Source: JANXQG01 sp963775975
GTDB lineage: Bacteria; Planctomycetota; Planctomycetia; Pirellulales; Thermoguttaceae
Reading direction: 5' to 3'
DNA: 64,000 nt
Assembly: GCA_963775975.1 (NCBI GenBank)
Contig: CAVZKX010000001.1
Location: forward strand, 1,488,001-1,552,000
In this document: piece by piece, positions 19,352-27,144 of the stretch
Position numbering within the stretch: position 1 is the stretch's first letter
How the letters are laid out: every line of letters begins with the position of its first letter
The notes under the pieces: generated by a model
Seen by the model: only the letters and a program-made list of their open reading frames with translations
Database searches by the model: none
What the model was told of the DNA's origin: nothing
Position numbers and translations under genes: made by a program

Positions 19352-19858
19352 CTACATAATCTCCTCCAAGCCGGCGGGAGTCGTGCCGTTCTCGCGCCAT
19401 TGCCTGACCGCCTCATACGCCACCAAGGCGGCCGATACGGAGAGGTTCAAGCTGCGGACTTTGTCGCGCATCGGAATCCGCAGGCATTGCTCCGCGTTTT
19501 CCTTTCGCAGCAGTTCGGGCAGGCCCTTCGACTCGCTGCCGAAGACGAGGACTTCGCCCGGCTGATAGCGCGGCTCGGTAAAATGCCGCCGCGCGGTCTT
19601 CGTGAGAAACCAAAACGTCCTGCCCGGCAGCCGCGCGACGAGCGTGGGCCAATCGTCGACGACCTCCCAATCGAGATGCTCCCAGTAGTCCAGGCCGGCC
19701 CGGCGAACGTGTTTGCTATCGACTAGGAACCCGAGCGGCCGAACCATCCAGAGCTTGGCCCCGAGCGCGACGCACGTGCGGCCGACATTCCCGGCGTTGA
19801 AGGGGATTTCCGGCTGATAAAGGACGACATGGAGAACGGGTTCGGGCATGGGAGGCAT
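19352..19858 (-). CDS. trmL: tRNA (cytidine/uridine-34 2'-O)-methyltransferase TrmL
   Basis: A 168-residue SPOUT-fold enzyme that methylates the ribose of the wobble base in certain tRNA-Leu species. The knot motifs are clear: LYQPEIPFNAGNVGRTCVAL at the N-terminus, LVFGSESKGLP, and IPMRDKVRSLNLSVSAALVA. The start at 19858 (MPPMPEPVLHVVLYQPEIP) is preferred to one nine codons earlier; the ATG three codons later (MPEPVLHV) is equally possible. The TAG stop lies at the edge of a palindromic element, so the last codons may have been shaped by its insertion. Not in an operon. Confidence 0.92.
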   Translation of the reverse strand: MPPMPEPVLHVVLYQPEIPFNAGNVGRTCVALGAKLWMVRPLGFLVDSKHVRRAGLDYWEHLDWEVVDDWPTLVARLPGRTFWFLTKTARRHFTEPRYQPGEVLVFGSESKGLPELLRKENAEQCLRIPMRDKVRSLNLSVSAALVAYEAVRQWRENGTTPAGLEEIM

Positions 19859-19885
19859 AGTTGCGGCAAAGGTTGGCGTAATCAT

Positions 19886-20443
19886 AACCCGAAGCGTGAG
19901 CGTGGGAAGGGATGGAGGGTTGAGGGTTGACGCCTCAATTCTTCGGCAATCGACTCACGAGCGGCGGTGACCGATCGCTCTTATCGCAAAGTCTCAACTT
20001 TGAGACTTTTTAGACTGGTTTGTCGCCTTTTTGGACTGTTTGACGCGATTTGAGACTGCGAAAATGCTTGTCGTTCCCTCGAATTCCTCGGGAAAACCGC
20101 GTGTGTGAGACGATTTGAGGCGCTTTGAGGCGCTTTTCCATTCATTGGTTATTATTCCCGCTGAAGCGAGAGCTTAGTGACAGGGGCAGGGCATTGTGGA
20201 TGTGGAGCAGTTCGTTCACCGCGGGGGCCACTGGGTATGCGGATAGCGGCCGGACGGCACAATGCCGCCCAATCCGCAGTCAGTATACCGATGTTCATAT
20301 CGTATGTCAACAGATGAATACGGATTTTATTAGAATGGATTGTGGTGCTTGGTGAGCCAGTTCCCTCTCCCTTCGGGAGAGGGCTAGGCTGACGGCGTTT
20401 CGCGGCAGGGATCGTCTCGATCCAAGGGCTCGCAGGTTCCCAA
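19886..20443. other. Intergenic region with short repeats
   Basis: No gene is seen. It holds a tight hairpin AAAGTCTCAA/TTGAGACTTT at 19988-20009, followed by T-rich blocks with GACT and repeated TTTGAGGCGC units (about 20109-20134). A palindrome CCCTCTCCC-TTC-GGGAGAGGG at 20363-20383 belongs to the family found inside the DUF4139-like gene at 39.4 kb. The bases between are AT-richer than the surroundings (20280-20345). Confidence 0.5.
20363..20383. repeat. Palindrome CCCTCTCCC...GGGAGAGGG
   Basis: A perfect nine-base stem with a three-base loop, followed by CTAGGCTGA. The same kind of stem (CCCCTCTCC/GGAGAGGGG) is found at 39391-39413 within coding sequence. Confidence 0.75.
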
Positions 20444-20728
20444 TCACAGCCGATGCGTCTCGCGATCTCCCCGTACTACACGGATGATCTCGACAACACC
20501 GCTCAACCGCCGATAGAAGATCACGTAGCCTCCCACGAGCGTCTAGCGAATGTCGCTGCCGAGGTCCGGCCGGCTTTCGCCGAGATCGGGATGGCTCTTC
20601 AAGAGCTTGCATTTCGCCTTGATTTTTGCCACCCAGCGCCGTGCCGCGTCAGGTTTATCTCGCGCGATGAAGGCGGCGATCGCCTTGAGATCGTCGCGCG
20701 AATCGCGCGAGTATCGCAGTCGAGGCAT
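20444..20728 (-). pseudogene. parE: ParE/RelE-type toxin with an internal stop codon
   Basis: The frame from ATG 20728 reads LRYSRDSRDDLKAIAAFIAR, then KSHPDLGESRPDLGSDIR, and meets TAG at 20543-20545. The same frame continues without another stop as TLVGGYVIFYRR, then VVEIIRVVRGDRETHRL, to a TGA at 20444-20446. The total of 94 codons is the normal ParE length. The second half carries the conserved GxYVIFYR and hydrophobic end strand, so this is a nonsense-mutated toxin rather than a short natural one. A functional toxin would inhibit DNA gyrase (ParE) or cleave mRNA (RelE). The antitoxin gene lies 5 bp upstream. Loss of the toxin is the usual direction of decay. Confidence 0.85.
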
Positions 20729-20733
20729 GGAAT

Positions 20734-20982
20734 CTACCTTCCACGGTTCTCGGCTTCGACGGCAGCGATCGTGGCGTTCAATTCCGCGAAAGCGGCATCC
20801 TCCTCAAGCCAATCGCCCTCGTCTAGCTGCTTGATGCCGTGAGCAATGTCGGCGCGAAGTTGCTTCCGCGTGACGAGCAAGCGCACGCTTTCGGCGATGG
20901 CGGCTTCCTCTGACTCGAAGCGGCCCTCGGAGACGAGGTCCTTTATGAACTGGTCCAGGTCTTGCGGCAGATCAAGATTCAT
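20734..20982 (-). CDS. parD: ParD-like antitoxin
   Basis: 82 residues from ATG 20982: LDLPQDLDQFIKDLVSEGRF, then EEAAIAESVRLLVTRKQLRAD, the ribbon-helix-helix DNA-binding half, followed by an acidic toxin-neutralising tail (IKQLDEGDWLEEDAAFAELN). ParD proteins repress their own operon and bind ParE. Spacing to the toxin gene is 5 bp, as in an operon. An upstream ATG at 21069 would add residues encoded by a palindromic repeat and is rejected. Confidence 0.9.
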   Translation of the reverse strand: MNLDLPQDLDQFIKDLVSEGRFESEEAAIAESVRLLVTRKQLRADIAHGIKQLDEGDWLEEDAAFAELNATIAAVEAENRGR

Positions 20983-21050
20983 GGCATTTCTTCCGTGTCG
21001 CGGTCGAGGAGTGTCGCATTGCATTATACACTGCCCGCGGGAACAAATGA

Positions 21051-21117
21051 ATCGAAGCCCGACGCGCAAGCGAGAGGGGAAACAGTCCCCCCGCTCGCTT
21101 GCGCGTCGGGCTTCGAT
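21051..21117. repeat. Palindromic element, arms ATCGAAGCCCGACGCGCAAG
   Basis: A 67-bp inverted repeat: ATCGAAGCCCGACGCGCAAG CGAG, a short GA/CT-rich centre, and the reverse complement CTCG CTTGCGCGTCGGGCTTCGAT. It lies upstream of parD. Such elements are translated by chance into spurious arginine-rich ORFs on both strands. Confidence 0.85.
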
Positions 21118-21171
21118 GCCGCAGCGGGAAATCAGCTCAATTGGACCCGTGGAGGGTAACGGTCGCGCAAA

Positions 21172-21330
21172 TCAGCCCGCGTACTTGCCGCCGCGCGTCC
21201 GCCGGGCGAGGCCGAGCGTTACGATGGCCTGCAAGAGTTCGTCGACGGTTTCGGCCGGGGCGCGGGCGAAGCGCTGGGCCAGTTCGGCGGCGGTGGCGGG
21301 AGCGCGGGTATTGAAGAGGGAATCGCTCAG
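21172..21330 (-). pseudogene. C-terminal fragment of an unidentified protein, perhaps a DNA methylase of restriction-modification type
   Basis: On the minus strand the frame reads SLFNTRAPATAAELAQRF, ARAPAETVDELLQAIVTLGL, ARRTRGGKYAG then TGA at 21174-21172. This is a small winged-helix-like segment with a coherent end. It has no start codon with a ribosome site, and a stop lies about 14 codons upstream. Such tails close large DNA methylases and helicases of restriction systems, from memory of those families. It is best read as the remaining 3' end of a deleted gene. Confidence 0.4.
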
Positions 21331-21493
21331 ATTACAATGGATAGCAACGATTCGCTTCCATTCCAGCAGTCTCTACCACGAGGCAGCGTCGTATCCTAAG
21401 CCGCAGGCCGTAGCGATAGCTTTCAAAAGAGCATCTTGCTTCGTGCCGTTCTTGGCCGGATACGTTCCCCCGTTCTCTTCGAGGAGAAGTCCA

Positions 21494-22441
21494 ATGATTT
21501 GTAAAACGATTGTTCGTGGATTGTTGGCGGCAATTATAGTTGCCCCTGCCCTGTCGACGGAGACTAGCCGTGCGGCGTCCAACTCGTCTCTTTACGAATC
21601 AGATAGTTTCTCAAACAACGTCTTCACTTTTACGCCGAGCGGTTCTCAGTCAACCTTCGTCAGCGGGTTTCAACCGACCGGCTTGGCGTTCGATCGTGAC
21701 GGCAATCTTTTCGTGGCGGACTACAACGGCACTTACACTAACCCTGGATATATCTACAAAATCACGCCGAGCGGAAGTCGATCAACGTTTGCCAGCGGAT
21801 TGCATGGACCTCAAGGTCTGGCATTTGACAGCAGCGGGAATCTATTTGAGGTGGACAGCAATGTTTTCGGGAACGGCACTATCAATGAGTTTACCCCGAG
21901 CGGTGTTCAATCGACTTTCGCCTCTGGATTGAGTGATCCGATTGCGTTGGCACTCGGCAGCAGCGGCAACCTTTTCGTGACCAACTATTTCACCGGCGTA
22001 ATCAACGAGTTTACGCCGGGCGGCGTTGTATCGACTTTCGCAAGCGGGTTGAGCTATCCGCAGGCGCTGGCTTTTGATGCCAATGGAAACTTGTTCGAGG
22101 CGGACGGGGGCTCGGGCAATATCTACGAGTTCACACCGTTGGGCGCTCGATCCACGTTCGCCAGCGGCTTCGTTGGCGGGTTTAACACCGGGCCGAGCGC
22201 ACTGGCGTTTGACATTGACGGCAATCTTTTCGTTGGCGATATCAATTCCGAAAGCATCTATAAGTATGCACAAAATGGTACCCGAACTCTGTTTGCAAGT
22301 GGTTTAGACGTTCCAGATTATTTGGCCTTCGCACCGAGTGCGGTTCCCGAACCCTCCGCGCTCGTTCTCTTCATCGCCGGTGCTGCCTGTTTGCCGGCCT
22401 TCGCTTGGAGGAGAACGCGTCTTACAACCCCTAGAGTGTAA
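21494..22441 (+). CDS. PEP-CTERM surface protein with NHL/SMP-30-like beta-propeller
   Basis: 315 residues from ATG 21494, preceded by GAGGAGAAG. A signal peptide (VRGLLAAIIVAPALSTETSRA) is followed by six or so repeats of about 40 residues, each with GLAFDRDGNLFVAD and EFTPSGVQSTFASGL variants. That is the blade pattern of a six-bladed propeller of the NHL/gluconolactonase type. The C-terminus has the sorting signal VPEPSALVLFIAGAACLPAF followed by WRRTR. This is cut by an exosortase and anchors or releases the protein with extracellular polysaccharide. No exosortase gene is in the window. The long upstream extension of the frame is not coding. Confidence 0.85.
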   Translation: MICKTIVRGLLAAIIVAPALSTETSRAASNSSLYESDSFSNNVFTFTPSGSQSTFVSGFQPTGLAFDRDGNLFVADYNGTYTNPGYIYKITPSGSRSTFASGLHGPQGLAFDSSGNLFEVDSNVFGNGTINEFTPSGVQSTFASGLSDPIALALGSSGNLFVTNYFTGVINEFTPGGVVSTFASGLSYPQALAFDANGNLFEADGGSGNIYEFTPLGARSTFASGFVGGFNTGPSALAFDIDGNLFVGDINSESIYKYAQNGTRTLFASGLDVPDYLAFAPSAVPEPSALVLFIAGAACLPAFAWRRTRLTTPRV

Positions 22442-22443
22442 GT

Positions 22444-23262
22444 ATGAGCACGCCAAGACCTACAGGTGAATGTGATGGCTGCCACGCTTCGCCCAGGAAG
22501 CTAACAAAAATCGAAAGCGGGCAATCGATTTGTCAACGATGCCTGCAAGAGATTCGTGGACCAACAAGACCAAAACACATGGCTTCTCGCGAGGAGATAA
22601 AGTCCCTCAGAAGCAAAGGCATTGAAGTCTCGGCGGACTTGACTAAGAGCGAGTATAAGCGTCTCGCTCAGGAGGTCGATCTTATTCCAAAACAATATCG
22701 GGACGAGGAACTGTTCCGCATCTATGAGCGTTATGCGGGGCTAAAAGGGTGGCAGACTGATCGAGAATCGATTCTTACGCATATCTGTAACTGGAAGCAG
22801 TACCAAGACCAAGCCGTGGAAATGGCGATTAAGTTCCACGAATCAGGCATCGATCAAACTCTCAGTGGTTACGATGCCGCGGTTAGGTTTGCGGTCGGTT
22901 CGGATCGGATACTGCAATTGGGAACGTCGATTGTTCAGTCCGAGTACCGAAACGATGACGGGACAAATCGACAAGAAATCATTGAGCGTTGTCATCAATT
23001 CGAGCAATTGACACTAACCCATTTGCCGGGCACAAGCGGCGACTGTAATCGGATTAAGGTGTGTCGCGCGAACGGAGAGCAGCTCGGGTTTCTTTCAAAG
23101 TCGACCGCCGCTGCTATATTGGATCGGGCAAAGCGAGGTTACGTGCATTGTGCGTACTTTTGGAAGGAAAAGAACCGCCTTATCATTGCCGTAGCTGACC
23201 CGGGGGTAGCGACGGGTGAAATATTGGACTATGCAAAACGTTGGATTTTCACAAAGACGTAG
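22444..23262 (+). CDS. Zinc-ribbon plus HIRAN-like domain protein
   Basis: 272 residues. The start lies 2 bp after the stop of the PEP-CTERM gene. Residues about 10-35 have a CxxC...CxxC zinc ribbon (CDGCHASPRKL, then CQRCLQEI). The middle is charged and helical. Residues about 155-250 read LQLGTSIVQSE, DGTNRQEIIERCHQFEQLTL, NRIKVCRANGEQLGFLSKST. This corresponds to a HIRAN domain (GTSxR, DGTDRQxII, Nx(I/V)xV...GxxIGYLS). HIRAN domains bind DNA 3' ends in HLTF/Rad5 or occur alone with nucleases in bacteria. The role here is unknown. Base composition is AT-richer than the neighbours, suggesting transfer. Confidence 0.7.
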   Translation: MSTPRPTGECDGCHASPRKLTKIESGQSICQRCLQEIRGPTRPKHMASREEIKSLRSKGIEVSADLTKSEYKRLAQEVDLIPKQYRDEELFRIYERYAGLKGWQTDRESILTHICNWKQYQDQAVEMAIKFHESGIDQTLSGYDAAVRFAVGSDRILQLGTSIVQSEYRNDDGTNRQEIIERCHQFEQLTLTHLPGTSGDCNRIKVCRANGEQLGFLSKSTAAAILDRAKRGYVHCAYFWKEKNRLIIAVADPGVATGEILDYAKRWIFTKT

Positions 23263-23315
23263 TCGAGGGCGAAACGGGGTATCTAGACGCCGACGCCGCA
23301 AGCATTGACGCTTGA

Positions 23316-23395
23316 CCTGTCCTCCGGTCTGACGCAAAAGCCGATTTTCGAGCGCGGGTCGTGGGGACTCTGGCAGACTGCGAATTGCCGGTGCG
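23316..23395 (-). pseudogene. Remnant of the 3' end of an ORF6N-type gene
   Basis: Read on the minus strand this stretch encodes DPRSKIGFCVRPEDR in one frame, matching PPRTKIGFHVKPEGR at the end of the intact ORF6N gene 200 bp away. The DNA also aligns (CTCCGGTCTGACGCAAAAGC against CTCCGGTTTGACGTGAAAAC). The rest of this copy is missing. Confidence 0.55.
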
Positions 23396-23457
23396 CGTTA
23401 TGAAGGAGAACGGTTGGGCCGTTGGCCCGAACGGTCGCGAAGAGTGACACGATCACC

Positions 23458-23505
23458 GGGGCGTTGCCCTTCGCTGGGCGAATTGACGCCCCTTCGGGAC
23501 TCACG
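23458..23505. repeat. Direct repeat H, copy 1
   Basis: A 48-bp sequence starting GGGGCGTTGCCCTTCGCTGG and ending TTCGGGACTCACG. It is nearly identical to 24248-24294 in the same orientation. The two copies flank the ORF6N gene. Confidence 0.85.
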
Positions 23506-23514
23506 AGGGATACC

Positions 23515-24063
23515 TCATGCGCGGCCCTCCGGTTTGACGTGAAAACCGATTTTTGTGCGCGGTGGAGCGGGCGGGGGTTCCATGAGACTGCGGATGGCAG
23601 CCACTAGCGTTTGGAGGTCAGAGTCGTGCACGGCGACCTTCCGCTCCAACTCCACCATTTTGCCCGCCAACTCCTTGTGCGAGGAGAGCCATTCCCGCAA
23701 TTTGACAAACGCCCTGACTACGTAGAGGCTTACATCGATGGCACGGGGAGTATTCAAAACGCTGGCCGCCATGATTGCGCCGTGTTCGGTAAAGGCAAAG
23801 GGCAGGGTACGGGAGAATCGGAGCTTCGCGAGGTGGTCACAATTTGTGACCACCTCCTGTTTCTCCATCGCGGTCAGTTCGAAGCGAAAATCGACAGGAA
23901 ATCGCTCCAAGTTACGTTTAATGGCCTGATTAAGCGCCTTGGTGGTAGTGCCGTAAAGCTCGGCCAGATCGGCGTCGAGAAGTACCCTTTGCTTGCGAAG
24001 GAGCAGAATGCACGGCTCAATTTGATCCACCACGACGATACGGGTTTTTCGCTTCGCGGTCAT
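23515..24063 (-). CDS. ORF6N domain protein
   Basis: 182 residues. Residues about 13-100 form the ORF6N DNA-binding domain: PCILLLRKQRVLLDADLAEL, YGTTTKALNQAIKRNLERFP, DFRFELT, then LPFAFTEHGAIMAASVLN. After it come a helical region (VVRAFVKLREWLSSHKELAG) and a short basic tail. ORF6N proteins occur in phages and mobile elements, and as chromosomal singletons presumed to act as regulators. The gene is bracketed by two direct repeats (copies at 23458 and 24248), and a decayed copy of its 3' end lies beyond the first repeat, which suggests cassette-like duplication. Confidence 0.88.
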   Translation of the reverse strand: MTAKRKTRIVVVDQIEPCILLLRKQRVLLDADLAELYGTTTKALNQAIKRNLERFPVDFRFELTAMEKQEVVTNCDHLAKLRFSRTLPFAFTEHGAIMAASVLNTPRAIDVSLYVVRAFVKLREWLSSHKELAGKMVELERKVAVHDSDLQTLVAAIRSLMEPPPAPPRTKIGFHVKPEGRA

Positions 24064-24438
24064 TTCACAGCCTGCGTCAAACGGTTATTGATCTTGATCA
24101 TGGTCGCGACGATCAGGACATGGGCGGTTTGTCCGGCATCTAAGCTGCGTTTGTAGGACGATTGTCGCTTTGCAATTGGGAATTGCACCGCGGCCTCGAT
24201 TCTACCCAGGTTTGAGGTCCGCTAGCAAGGCTGGCAGCCGAGCACCAGGGCGTTGCCCATTGCTGGGCGAATTGACGCCCCTTTGGGACTCACGTGCTTG
24301 GCGGGAGATCGCGGAGAACCAGCTATAAGGGCTTTCGTAGTGAGTTGATTACACGGCGATAGATGGCATTTTCGTCTTGCCATGCTAGAATTGGTACGGA
24401 AAGCATTCGATTTACAGTGAGGCGAATCGAGGAATAGT
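24064..24438. other. Intergenic region with repeat H copy 2
   Basis: About 375 bases between the divergent ORF6N gene and the gene starting at 24439. The only structured element recognised is the direct repeat at 24248-24294. The rest holds no convincing reading frame. Confidence 0.5.
24248..24294. repeat. Direct repeat H, copy 2
   Basis: 47 bp starting GGGCGTTGCCCATTGCTGGG and ending TTTGGGACTCACG; differs from copy 1 at only a few positions. It contains the weak stem GGGCG...CGCCC. Confidence 0.85.
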
Positions 24439-24798
24439 ATGACGGTAAGCATCATGCCCGTGCCCGGCGAGGAAGGGCAGCTTTCATTTCATGCGGTGTC
24501 CGGCGGCAAGTCGTCGCTCGGCAGGACGCGCGGCGAGGCGCTTGACGCCATTTCCGCGCAGTTGTCCGACGAGCAGGACGGCACTCTGGTTGTCGTGCAG
24601 AGTTTCAAACCGGATCGGTATTTTAGCGCGGAGCAACAACGCCGCCTGGCGGAATTGCTGGAACGTCGATCCACGGCCGGGAAGCAGGGCCGCGAACTGC
24701 CGGATTCCGAGCAAGTCGAGTTGGACGCGCTCGTTGAAGCGGAAGTCCGCGCCGCCGGTCAGCGGGCGGCAGCTCTTGCCGAGGAGTCGGGTCGATGA
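24439..24798 (+). CDS. Small acidic protein, upstream partner of an HNH gene
   Basis: 119 residues: IMPVPGEEGQLSFHAVSGGK, then TRGEALDAISAQLSDEQDGT, SFKPDRYFSAEQQRRLAELL, ELPDSEQVELDALVEAEV. No signal peptide. The fold is probably a short beta-sheet followed by three helices. From memory, proteins of this type in planctomycetes and cyanobacteria precede an HNH endonuclease gene with a 4-base ATGA overlap. Here the overlap is present (TGA 24796-24798, ATG 24795) but the partner is decayed. Function unknown; toxin-antitoxin-like roles are possible. Confidence 0.6.
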   Translation: MTVSIMPVPGEEGQLSFHAVSGGKSSLGRTRGEALDAISAQLSDEQDGTLVVVQSFKPDRYFSAEQQRRLAELLERRSTAGKQGRELPDSEQVELDALVEAEVRAAGQRAAALAEESGR

Positions 24799-24898
24799 AC
24801 CCGCAATATATTTCATCGATCCACCGACACTAGCCCGGGCCGGCAGGGAGGCCGGAACCGGCACGCTGGATATTCCCCATGCGGCCCGGGTCAAGTAG
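24795..24898 (+). pseudogene. Remnant of an HNH endonuclease gene
   Basis: The frame from ATG 24795 reads MNPQYISSIHRH and stops at TAG after 12 codons. In another frame the DNA continues PPTLARAGREAGTGTLDIPH, AARVK then TAG 24896-24898. This resembles the start of small HNH proteins (PTLARRVREAAG..CGYC..) with the cysteine region lost. The rest of the domain is absent. Assignment is from the partner gene and this short match. Confidence 0.4.
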
Positions 24899-24926
24899 AT
24901 TCTACCCATGCGAAGCGACTTGCTAT

Positions 24927-25556
24927 TTATTTCGCGTCCTGCATCAAGTCGTGCAGCCTCGTCAGGGCTTGATCGGTTTCCGCCCGATGATCCTGCCATT
25001 GCAAAGTCTCGGCGGATTTCGTTTTCGAGAGTTCCGACTTGACGCGATCGCGGGCCTGCTTCAGCTCATCAATTTTCAGATCGGCGGCCTTCTTCGCGTC
25101 GCCTTGCAGGTCTTTCGATTGCTTGCCGAGCAAGTCGATTCGCTCGTCGGCATCCTTGATCCGCGCCTCGGCGTTGGTGACGTAGGCGTCACGATCCTTT
25201 TCGACCTTGAACTTCTCTTGCGTCTTGGCCGCGTTCTCCTCGGCCGCGCGAGTTTTCTCGTCCTGCTTTTGAATCTTTTCGGCCTGCTGGTCACGCGTCT
25301 TTTGGAGTTCTTCCTCCGTGTTGAGGACCGGTTTCATCACCTCATGGCGCGATTCCTCCACTTTCTGCTGCTTGGCGGCAAGCTCCTTTTGCGCGTCTTC
25401 GCGGGCCTGCTCCGACTTTCGCTCTTCCGCGCGAGCCTTATCTTGTGCGGCGGCCACGTCTTTCTGGGTCGTGTTCTGATCGCAGCCCGCCAAAGCCAGG
25501 GCCATGAATCCCGCCGCCAATAACGATGTTCCTGTTCCAAGTGTGCATTTCCACAT
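24927..25556 (-). CDS. Coiled-coil lipoprotein
   Basis: 209 residues from ATG 25556. The N-terminus ends in the lipobox LALAGC, so the mature protein should start with a lipidated cysteine. The rest is almost wholly charged coiled coil: KDVAAAQDKARAEERKSEQA, EELQKTRDQQAEKIQKQDEK, and ARIKDADERIDLLGKQSKDL. It resembles envelope spacer proteins in length and charge, but no family is recognised. A start nine codons upstream is possible but would spoil the signal peptide. Gene stands alone. Confidence 0.8.
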   Translation of the reverse strand: MWKCTLGTGTSLLAAGFMALALAGCDQNTTQKDVAAAQDKARAEERKSEQAREDAQKELAAKQQKVEESRHEVMKPVLNTEEELQKTRDQQAEKIQKQDEKTRAAEENAAKTQEKFKVEKDRDAYVTNAEARIKDADERIDLLGKQSKDLQGDAKKAADLKIDELKQARDRVKSELSKTKSAETLQWQDHRAETDQALTRLHDLMQDAK

Positions 25557-26067
25557 GGTTAAACCCTTTCGGTGTGAAAACAAGTGTTAATCAATCCCAA
25601 GTCCACTAAAGTAAGGGGAGCAGCAATTCCCGCGCCGGCTGTTTGCCCTGTTCAATTATTCCAGAGCGAATATGAACGAGTTGCCACATTCGCCGCGGCC
25701 GGTTGCTGGTAAAGTGCCGGCTTGATCGATGGCATGCCAGGCTGGCGTAAATATAGCCAGGCGAGAAGTTTATGGGGCGACGGGACCAAAATCAGCTGCT
25801 ATGCCCACGCACCGCGGATTGGCCGCTTGGAATTGCATCGTTCTTTGCAAACCAGGCGCAACCCTTCGAGAGGTTGTATTGTCAAGGGCGGCGCCTGCGG
25901 ATTGCCTCACTCCCAACTCCTATGTTTCTCCATGATTATTGACAATGCCGACGGAAGTTGTCATGTTTTATAGATGCCGCGATGATGTCGCCTTTCGCTC
26001 CGCGAAAGTAGCGGTGCTTTCGCGGAGCGAAAGGCGACATTGCACCACGAGATTCAAATTGCATCCG
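25557..26067. other. Intergenic region with one palindromic element
   Basis: About 510 bases between the divergent lipoprotein and CAP genes. The palindrome at 25986-26039 is the only structure seen. ORFs here are short and unconvincing. Confidence 0.5.
25986..26039. repeat. Palindromic element, arms TGTCGCCTTTCGCTCCGCGA, copy 1
   Basis: TGTCGCCTTTCGCTCCGCGA AAG, a nine-base centre, and the reverse complement CTT TCGCGGAGCGAAAGGCGACA. A second copy is at 60638-60689. The stem contains CGCGGAGCG, the core of the hairpin clusters at 11.1 and 19.2 kb. Confidence 0.85.
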
Positions 26068-27144
26068 ATGACTTTCATTCGCATCTCCGCCACATTGCTA
26101 GTTTTCTTCGTGGCAAGTGGTGCGCAAGCCGCTGACAAGCCTGAGAAGAAATCTCGCCCGACGCTCACGCCCGACGAGCGGGCGAAGGTCAACAAGCTGC
26201 TCACCGAGTATCGTGGCGCAGGCGGCGACGCGGAGAAGAAGCAGGCGGTGATGGAAAAGGTGCTGGAAATCGGCCCCGCCGCCGCGCATTTGATGCTTGC
26301 CGCAGTGAACCGCGACTTGCAGCCCAAGATCAAAAAATACAACGCAAAGTTCCAGGCAGCCGCCGTCGCCGCCTCCAAGCGCAAGACAGGCAAGGTCGAT
26401 CTCAACGAAGTCATCGAGCTGCGGAAGACCGTGCTCGATCTGCAAAAGCTGGGCGACGGATTCACGCACGAGATCATTACCGAGAAGGCCGATCCCGCGA
26501 TGGCCAAGCTCCGCGCGGCATTTATACTCGGCCGCGCGGACATTTTGGATAAGTCGAAGGACCTTCAGGCCGATCGAAAGAAGCTTGCCGATCTGGGCCG
26601 GCTCTGGGAACGATGCCAGATTCAGATGCCTGATGAGAACGCGGGCGAGTCAAAAACCGCGCCGCCGACGTTCGAGCAATTCTTGCAGGATGAGGAAAAC
26701 CTGGCCGTCTCGCTGGCCGCGCCGCTCGACCCGAGAACGCGTGCCGTGCTGGCGATGAACGCCAAGCTAGCCGAAAAAATCGATCCCGAAGAAGCACGGG
26801 CGATTCTGGAACTGAACCTTACGCGGAACCTGCTTGGGCTGCCCGCGCTGATGATCGACTTGAACCTCTGCGCGGCGGCGCGAGACCACTCCAGCGACAT
26901 GGAAAAGCAGGGCTTCTTTTCGCATGACTCGCCAGTGGAGGGCAAGAAAACCCCTTGGGACCGAGCCAAGCGTTTCGGCACGACCGCCAGCGCCGAGAAC
27001 ATCTACAAAGGTTCGACCAGCGGCAAGGGTGCGAATGACGGCTGGTTCCACAGCCCGGGGCACCATCGCAACCAGATGGGCAATCACACGAGGGTTGGCG
27101 TCGGCCGCAGCGGCGGGCTTTTCACGCAAATGTTCGGCAAGTGA
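26068..27144 (+). CDS. Secreted CAP (SCP/PR1-like) domain protein
   Basis: 358 residues from ATG 26068, with a signal peptide (IRISATLLVFFVASGAQAA). Residues 20-230 are charged and helical (KVNKLLTEYRGAGGDAEKKQ; IELRKTVLDLQKLGDGFTHE). The CAP domain follows: LELNLTRNLLGLPALMIDLN, CAAARDHSSDMEKQGFFSHD, AENIYKG, WFHSPGHHRNQM. It carries the His and Glu ligands of the family's cavity (AARDHS, AENI, GHHRN). CAP proteins are extracellular; the bacterial role is not settled. The frame is open upstream, but the signal peptide fixes the start. The stop overlaps the GTG of the next gene (GTGA). Confidence 0.88.
   Translation: MTFIRISATLLVFFVASGAQAADKPEKKSRPTLTPDERAKVNKLLTEYRGAGGDAEKKQAVMEKVLEIGPAAAHLMLAAVNRDLQPKIKKYNAKFQAAAVAASKRKTGKVDLNEVIELRKTVLDLQKLGDGFTHEIITEKADPAMAKLRAAFILGRADILDKSKDLQADRKKLADLGRLWERCQIQMPDENAGESKTAPPTFEQFLQDEENLAVSLAAPLDPRTRAVLAMNAKLAEKIDPEEARAILELNLTRNLLGLPALMIDLNLCAAARDHSSDMEKQGFFSHDSPVEGKKTPWDRAKRFGTTASAENIYKGSTSGKGANDGWFHSPGHHRNQMGNHTRVGVGRSGGLFTQMFGK

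Noticed and set aside
19988..20135. Replication origin-like repeats
   Set aside because: Short AT-rich direct repeats are present but no DnaA boxes or dnaA/gidA neighbours are seen.
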